A DNA stretch of 64,000 nt from JAJECS01 sp965243625 (GTDB lineage Bacteria > Chloroflexota > UBA11872). Where the stretch lies: NCBI GenBank assembly GCA_965243625.1, contig CBDEVI010000002.1, positions 2,976,001 to 3,040,000 of the forward strand, given 5' to 3'. Under the pieces are notes generated by a model, which saw only the letters and a list, made by a program, of their open reading frames with translations, was not told the origin of the DNA and made no database searches. The position numbers and the translations under genes were made by a program. This document shows, piece after piece, positions 61,586 to 64,000 of the stretch; the first letter of the stretch is position 1, and every line of letters begins with the position of its first letter.

Positions 61586-62554
61586 ATGAAAGCCATTCGC
61601 GTCCACACGCCCGGCGGCATCGAGGCGCTCAGCTACGAAGACATCCCCGACCCGTCGCCCGCGCCCAACGAGGTCCTGGTGCGAACCGAAGCCGCCGGGG
61701 TGAACTACATCGACACCTACCAGCGCACCGGCCGCTACCCGGTCGAGCCGCCGTTCACGCTGGGGATGGAAGGCGCCGGCGTGGTGGTCGAGGTCGGATC
61801 GGAGGTGACCACGCTCGAGGCGGGCGATCGCGTCGCGCACGGCACCGAAATCGGTTCATATGCCGAGCTGCAGGCCGTCGCGGCCGATCGGTTGGTGCGC
61901 GTGCCGGAAGCGCTGGACACGCGCACCGCCGCCGCCGTGATGCTCCAGGGCTGCACGGCGCACTACCTCACCACGTCCAGCTTTCCGCTGCGCGCCGGAC
62001 ACACCGCGCTGGTGCATGCCGGCGCCGGCGGGGCCGGTCGGCTGATCATTCAGATGGCCAAGAAAGCCGGCGCGGAGGTCATCACCACGGTCGGCACGCC
62101 CGCCAAGGCGGAAGTCGCGCGCACCGTGGGCGCGGATCACGTCATCAACTACACGAAAGAAGACTTCCTCCCCAAGGTCCGCGAGCTCACCGATGGGGCC
62201 GGCGTGGACGTCGTCTATGACGGCGTGGGGCAGGCGACGTTCGATCGCGGGCTCGATTGCCTCAAGCCGCGCGGCTACATGGTGCTCTTCGGCGCCGCGA
62301 GCGGCCCCGTGCCGCCCATGGACCCGCAGGTCCTCAATCAGAAGGGCTCGCTATTCCTGACGCGTCCGAGCCTGGGGCACTTCCTCATCACGCCCGAAGA
62401 GTTCGCATGGCGCACGTCGTCCGTGCTCGGCTGGGTCGCGGACGGCTCGCTCGAGCTGAAGATCCACGGCGAATACGCCCTGGCCGACGCCGCGCAAGCC
62501 CACACCGACCTCGAAGGCCGCGCCACAAGCGGGAAGCTGCTGCTGATTCCCTAG
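61586..62554 (+). CDS. NADPH:quinone oxidoreductase (medium-chain dehydrogenase family)
   Basis: 322 residues. The N-terminal GroES-like domain (IPDPSPAPNEVLVRTEAAGVNYIDTYQRTG) lacks the zinc-binding cysteines of alcohol dehydrogenases and has the NYIDTYxRTG signature of QorA. The Rossmann domain has ALVHAGAGGAGRLIIQMAKKAG, and NYTKEDF and YDGVGQATFDRGLDCLKPRG follow. AAAGGAG lies upstream of the ATG. It probably reduces quinones or enones with NADPH. Its stop abuts the stop of the convergent aldolase gene with no gap (CTAGCTAG). Confidence 0.9.
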   Translation: MKAIRVHTPGGIEALSYEDIPDPSPAPNEVLVRTEAAGVNYIDTYQRTGRYPVEPPFTLGMEGAGVVVEVGSEVTTLEAGDRVAHGTEIGSYAELQAVAADRLVRVPEALDTRTAAAVMLQGCTAHYLTTSSFPLRAGHTALVHAGAGGAGRLIIQMAKKAGAEVITTVGTPAKAEVARTVGADHVINYTKEDFLPKVRELTDGAGVDVVYDGVGQATFDRGLDCLKPRGYMVLFGAASGPVPPMDPQVLNQKGSLFLTRPSLGHFLITPEEFAWRTSSVLGWVADGSLELKIHGEYALADAAQAHTDLEGRATSGKLLLIP

Positions 62555-63337
62555 CTAGGACCAGTCACCCAGGCCGGGCTCGCGGCCGAAGGCTTCCAGT
62601 TCCGCCTGCGCGCCCTGCAGCACGTACAGCACGTCCGCGCCGATAGTCACGAAGCGCGCGCCGTGGTCGATCCAGCGCTTCGCGGAGTCTGGCGGACCGG
62701 CGGAGATGCCCGGAATCTTGCCCTGGTTGCGGCAGGCCTCGAACACACCGACGACGCAATCCGTGTGCTCGGTGCTTCCCTGGGCGTGCCCGATCGACGC
62801 GGCCAGGTCGGCCGGTCCGACCCACGTGCCGTCGACGCCGTCCACCGCCATGATCTCGTCCGCCGCCTCGGCGGCCTGCTTGGACTCGATCTGCACCATG
62901 ATGAGCAGCTCGTCGTTGATGCGGCTCATGTAGTCCGGCCACTGCGCAATTGCCCCCGCCGCGCCGAGCGACCGCCCGCCCGCGGGCGGATATTTGCAGG
63001 CGTGCACCACCTGCTCCGCCTCCTCCGGCGAATCCACCATCGGCACGACGATCCCGGTGCAGCCCTCGTCGAGCAGATGTCCGATGGCCGTGTACTCGCT
63101 GCTGAGCACCCGGGGAATGGGCACCGCGCCGCCGGCCCTCGCCGCCATGAACGCCGCGGACGTGGACTCCCGACCCCAGGTGCCGTGCTGATTGTCGATC
63201 AAGATCCAATCGAATCCCTGCCGCGCGAGCAGCTCCACGATGTTCGGGCTGCCGAGCGCGACACCGACTCCCAGGGCCACCTCGTCGCGGCGCAGCTTGG
63301 CCTTGACGGGATTGGTCAATGAATCGATGCGTGCCAT
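62555..63337 (-). CDS. HpcH/HpaI-family class II aldolase (copy 1)
   Basis: 260 residues. GFDWILIDNQHGTWGRES carries the catalytic His, VPIPRV the substrate-pyruvate Arg, GIVVPMVDSPEEAEQVV follows, and VQIESKQAAE and DGTWVGPADLAASIG supply the metal-binding Glu and Asp. The enzyme should cleave or form 2-keto-3-hydroxy acids with pyruvate as one product, as 4-hydroxy-2-oxoheptanedioate or 2-keto-3-deoxy-L-rhamnonate aldolases do. It is preceded on the same strand by a paralogue (63344 onward), with only 6 bases between them. Confidence 0.88.
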   Translation of the reverse strand: MARIDSLTNPVKAKLRRDEVALGVGVALGSPNIVELLARQGFDWILIDNQHGTWGRESTSAAFMAARAGGAVPIPRVLSSEYTAIGHLLDEGCTGIVVPMVDSPEEAEQVVHACKYPPAGGRSLGAAGAIAQWPDYMSRINDELLIMVQIESKQAAEAADEIMAVDGVDGTWVGPADLAASIGHAQGSTEHTDCVVGVFEACRNQGKIPGISAGPPDSAKRWIDHGARFVTIGADVLYVLQGAQAELEAFGREPGLGDWS

Positions 63338-63343
63338 TTCTTG

Positions 63344-64000
63344 CTACTCCCGCAAGCTCGCCAGGGCGTTGAACTCCGCCGCTGCGCTGGTTCCCACGTA
63401 GATCTTGTCGCCGCCGGCGCTGACGAAGGTGCAGCCGGCCGCCACCCACTTCTCCACCTGCTCCACGCTGCCCGCGGCAATGCCCGCGGCCTTCCCATGG
63501 CGCTTGCAGGCCGCGATCATCTCGTTCACGGACGCGTCGTGCTCGGGCGTGTTGCGCGCGTGGCCCAACGAGTTGGCCAGGTCGGCCGGCCCGAGCCAGC
63601 AGGCGTCGATCCCTTCCACCGACATGATCGCGTCGGCGTTTTCGATGGCCTCGCGCGACTCGAGCTGGATCGCCACCAGGATCTCGTCATTGGCCCGCTC
63701 GCGATAGATGGGGCCGTACACGCTGGCACCGCTCACGCCGTCCGAGCGGCTGCCGATGGGCGGATAGCGGCAGGCCTGGACCACGCGTTCGGCCTCTTCG
63801 CGGTTCTCGACCATCGGCACGATCACGCCCAGCGCGCCCTCGTCGAGCAGACGGCCGATGGCGTAGTAATCGTTCTCCGGCGCGCGCACCATGGGCGTCG
63901 ACCCGCCGGCCCGCACGCCCATCATGGCCAGGGACGAGGACTGCCGGTCCCACATGCCGTGCTGGTTGTCGACCATGACCCAGTCGAACCCCGCGCGCGC
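63344..64000 (-). CDS. HpcH/HpaI-family class II aldolase (copy 2), 5' end cut by the window edge
   Basis: 219 residues are visible; the frame continues past the right edge. The apparent ATG at 63976 is internal, because the family sequence AGFDWVMVDNQHG runs upstream of it. VDNQHGMWDRQSSS has the catalytic His, GSTPMVRAP the Arg, GVIVPMVENREEAE follows, and IQLESREAIE and DACWLGPADLANSLG are the metal ligands. Overall it is moderately similar to copy 1. The two aldolases probably belong to one catabolic operon whose upstream part lies outside the window. Confidence 0.85.
   Translation of the reverse strand, partial: ARAGFDWVMVDNQHGMWDRQSSSLAMMGVRAGGSTPMVRAPENDYYAIGRLLDEGALGVIVPMVENREEAERVVQACRYPPIGSRSDGVSGASVYGPIYRERANDEILVAIQLESREAIENADAIMSVEGIDACWLGPADLANSLGHARNTPEHDASVNEMIAACKRHGKAAGIAAGSVEQVEKWVAAGCTFVSAGGDKIYVGTSAAAEFNALASLRE

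Overview
This window is 64 kb of dense, very GC-rich bacterial chromosome. It carries biosynthetic housekeeping genes mixed with paralogous oxidoreductases, and its intergenic gaps are filled with dispersed palindromic repeats. No rRNA, tRNA, CRISPR array, transposase or phage gene is visible. The gene families suggest a Chloroflexota member close to the Dehalococcoidia/SAR202 type. They include a T-box-controlled ilv operon, a citramalate synthase, menaquinone made by the futalosine route, a nucleotidyltransferase/phosphomannomutase fusion, several Ldh2-type dehydrogenases, phytanoyl-CoA dioxygenases, HpcH/HpaI aldolases, creatininase and enolase-superfamily enzymes. This placement is an inference; no marker gene in the window proves it.

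Layout. 1-3.9 kb: a creatininase-family gene cut by the left edge, coaX-coaBC for coenzyme A, a small membrane protein and a DEDDy exonuclease. 4.0-13.5 kb: a branched-chain amino acid block (promoter, T-box riboswitch, ilvB-ilvN-ilvC, leuA-leuC-leuD, cimA) with possible leader peptides before leuA and cimA. 13.7-15.1 kb: an ECF sigma/anti-sigma pair. 15.1-17.5 kb: two tandem M20 peptidases. 17.6-19.7 kb: a NatAB-like ABC exporter. 19.7-20.3 kb: a repeat array. 20.3-22.2 kb: yqeC and an Ldh2 dehydrogenase. 22.2-27.5 kb: a GDP-deoxyhexose cassette (gmd, rmd-like reductase, phosphohexomutase, sugar-phosphate cupin) and a convergent flippase. 27.5-32.7 kb: cupin, cysteine-synthase-like enzyme, two tandem Ldh2 genes and a class I aminotransferase. 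33.1-35.1 kb: groES and a divergent groEL. 35.3-38.4 kb: small protein, CoA-binding protein, LarA-type racemase and a Xer-like recombinase. 38.5-43.9 kb: guanylyltransferase/phosphomannomutase fusion, DUF971 protein, a helical hypothetical, class II aldolase and a hypothetical. 44.0-48.4 kb: tetR-mqnE-mqnA-mqnC-mqnD. 48.5-50.6 kb: duplicated PhyH dioxygenases. 50.7-64 kb: Ldh2, ispH, DUF255 thioredoxin protein, SDR, MMPL transporter, NAAAR/OSBS-like enolase, MFS transporter, quinone oxidoreductase and two tandem HpcH/HpaI aldolases, the last cut by the right edge.

How the genes work together. The ilv/leu/cim block makes Val, Leu and Ile, with Ile precursors coming from pyruvate and acetyl-CoA through citramalate. 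ilvD and leuB are not in the window. The gmd cassette together with the guanylyltransferase fusion at 38.5 kb could supply GDP-mannose and a GDP-6-deoxyhexose for a surface glycan. mqnA, C, D and E cover the early menaquinone pathway except the futalosine hydrolase step. The Ldh2, PhyH, HpcH/HpaI, LarA and NAAAR-like genes suggest oxidation of hydroxy acids and other small carboxylates. At least six repeat families recur between genes, and two of the genes end inside a repeat.
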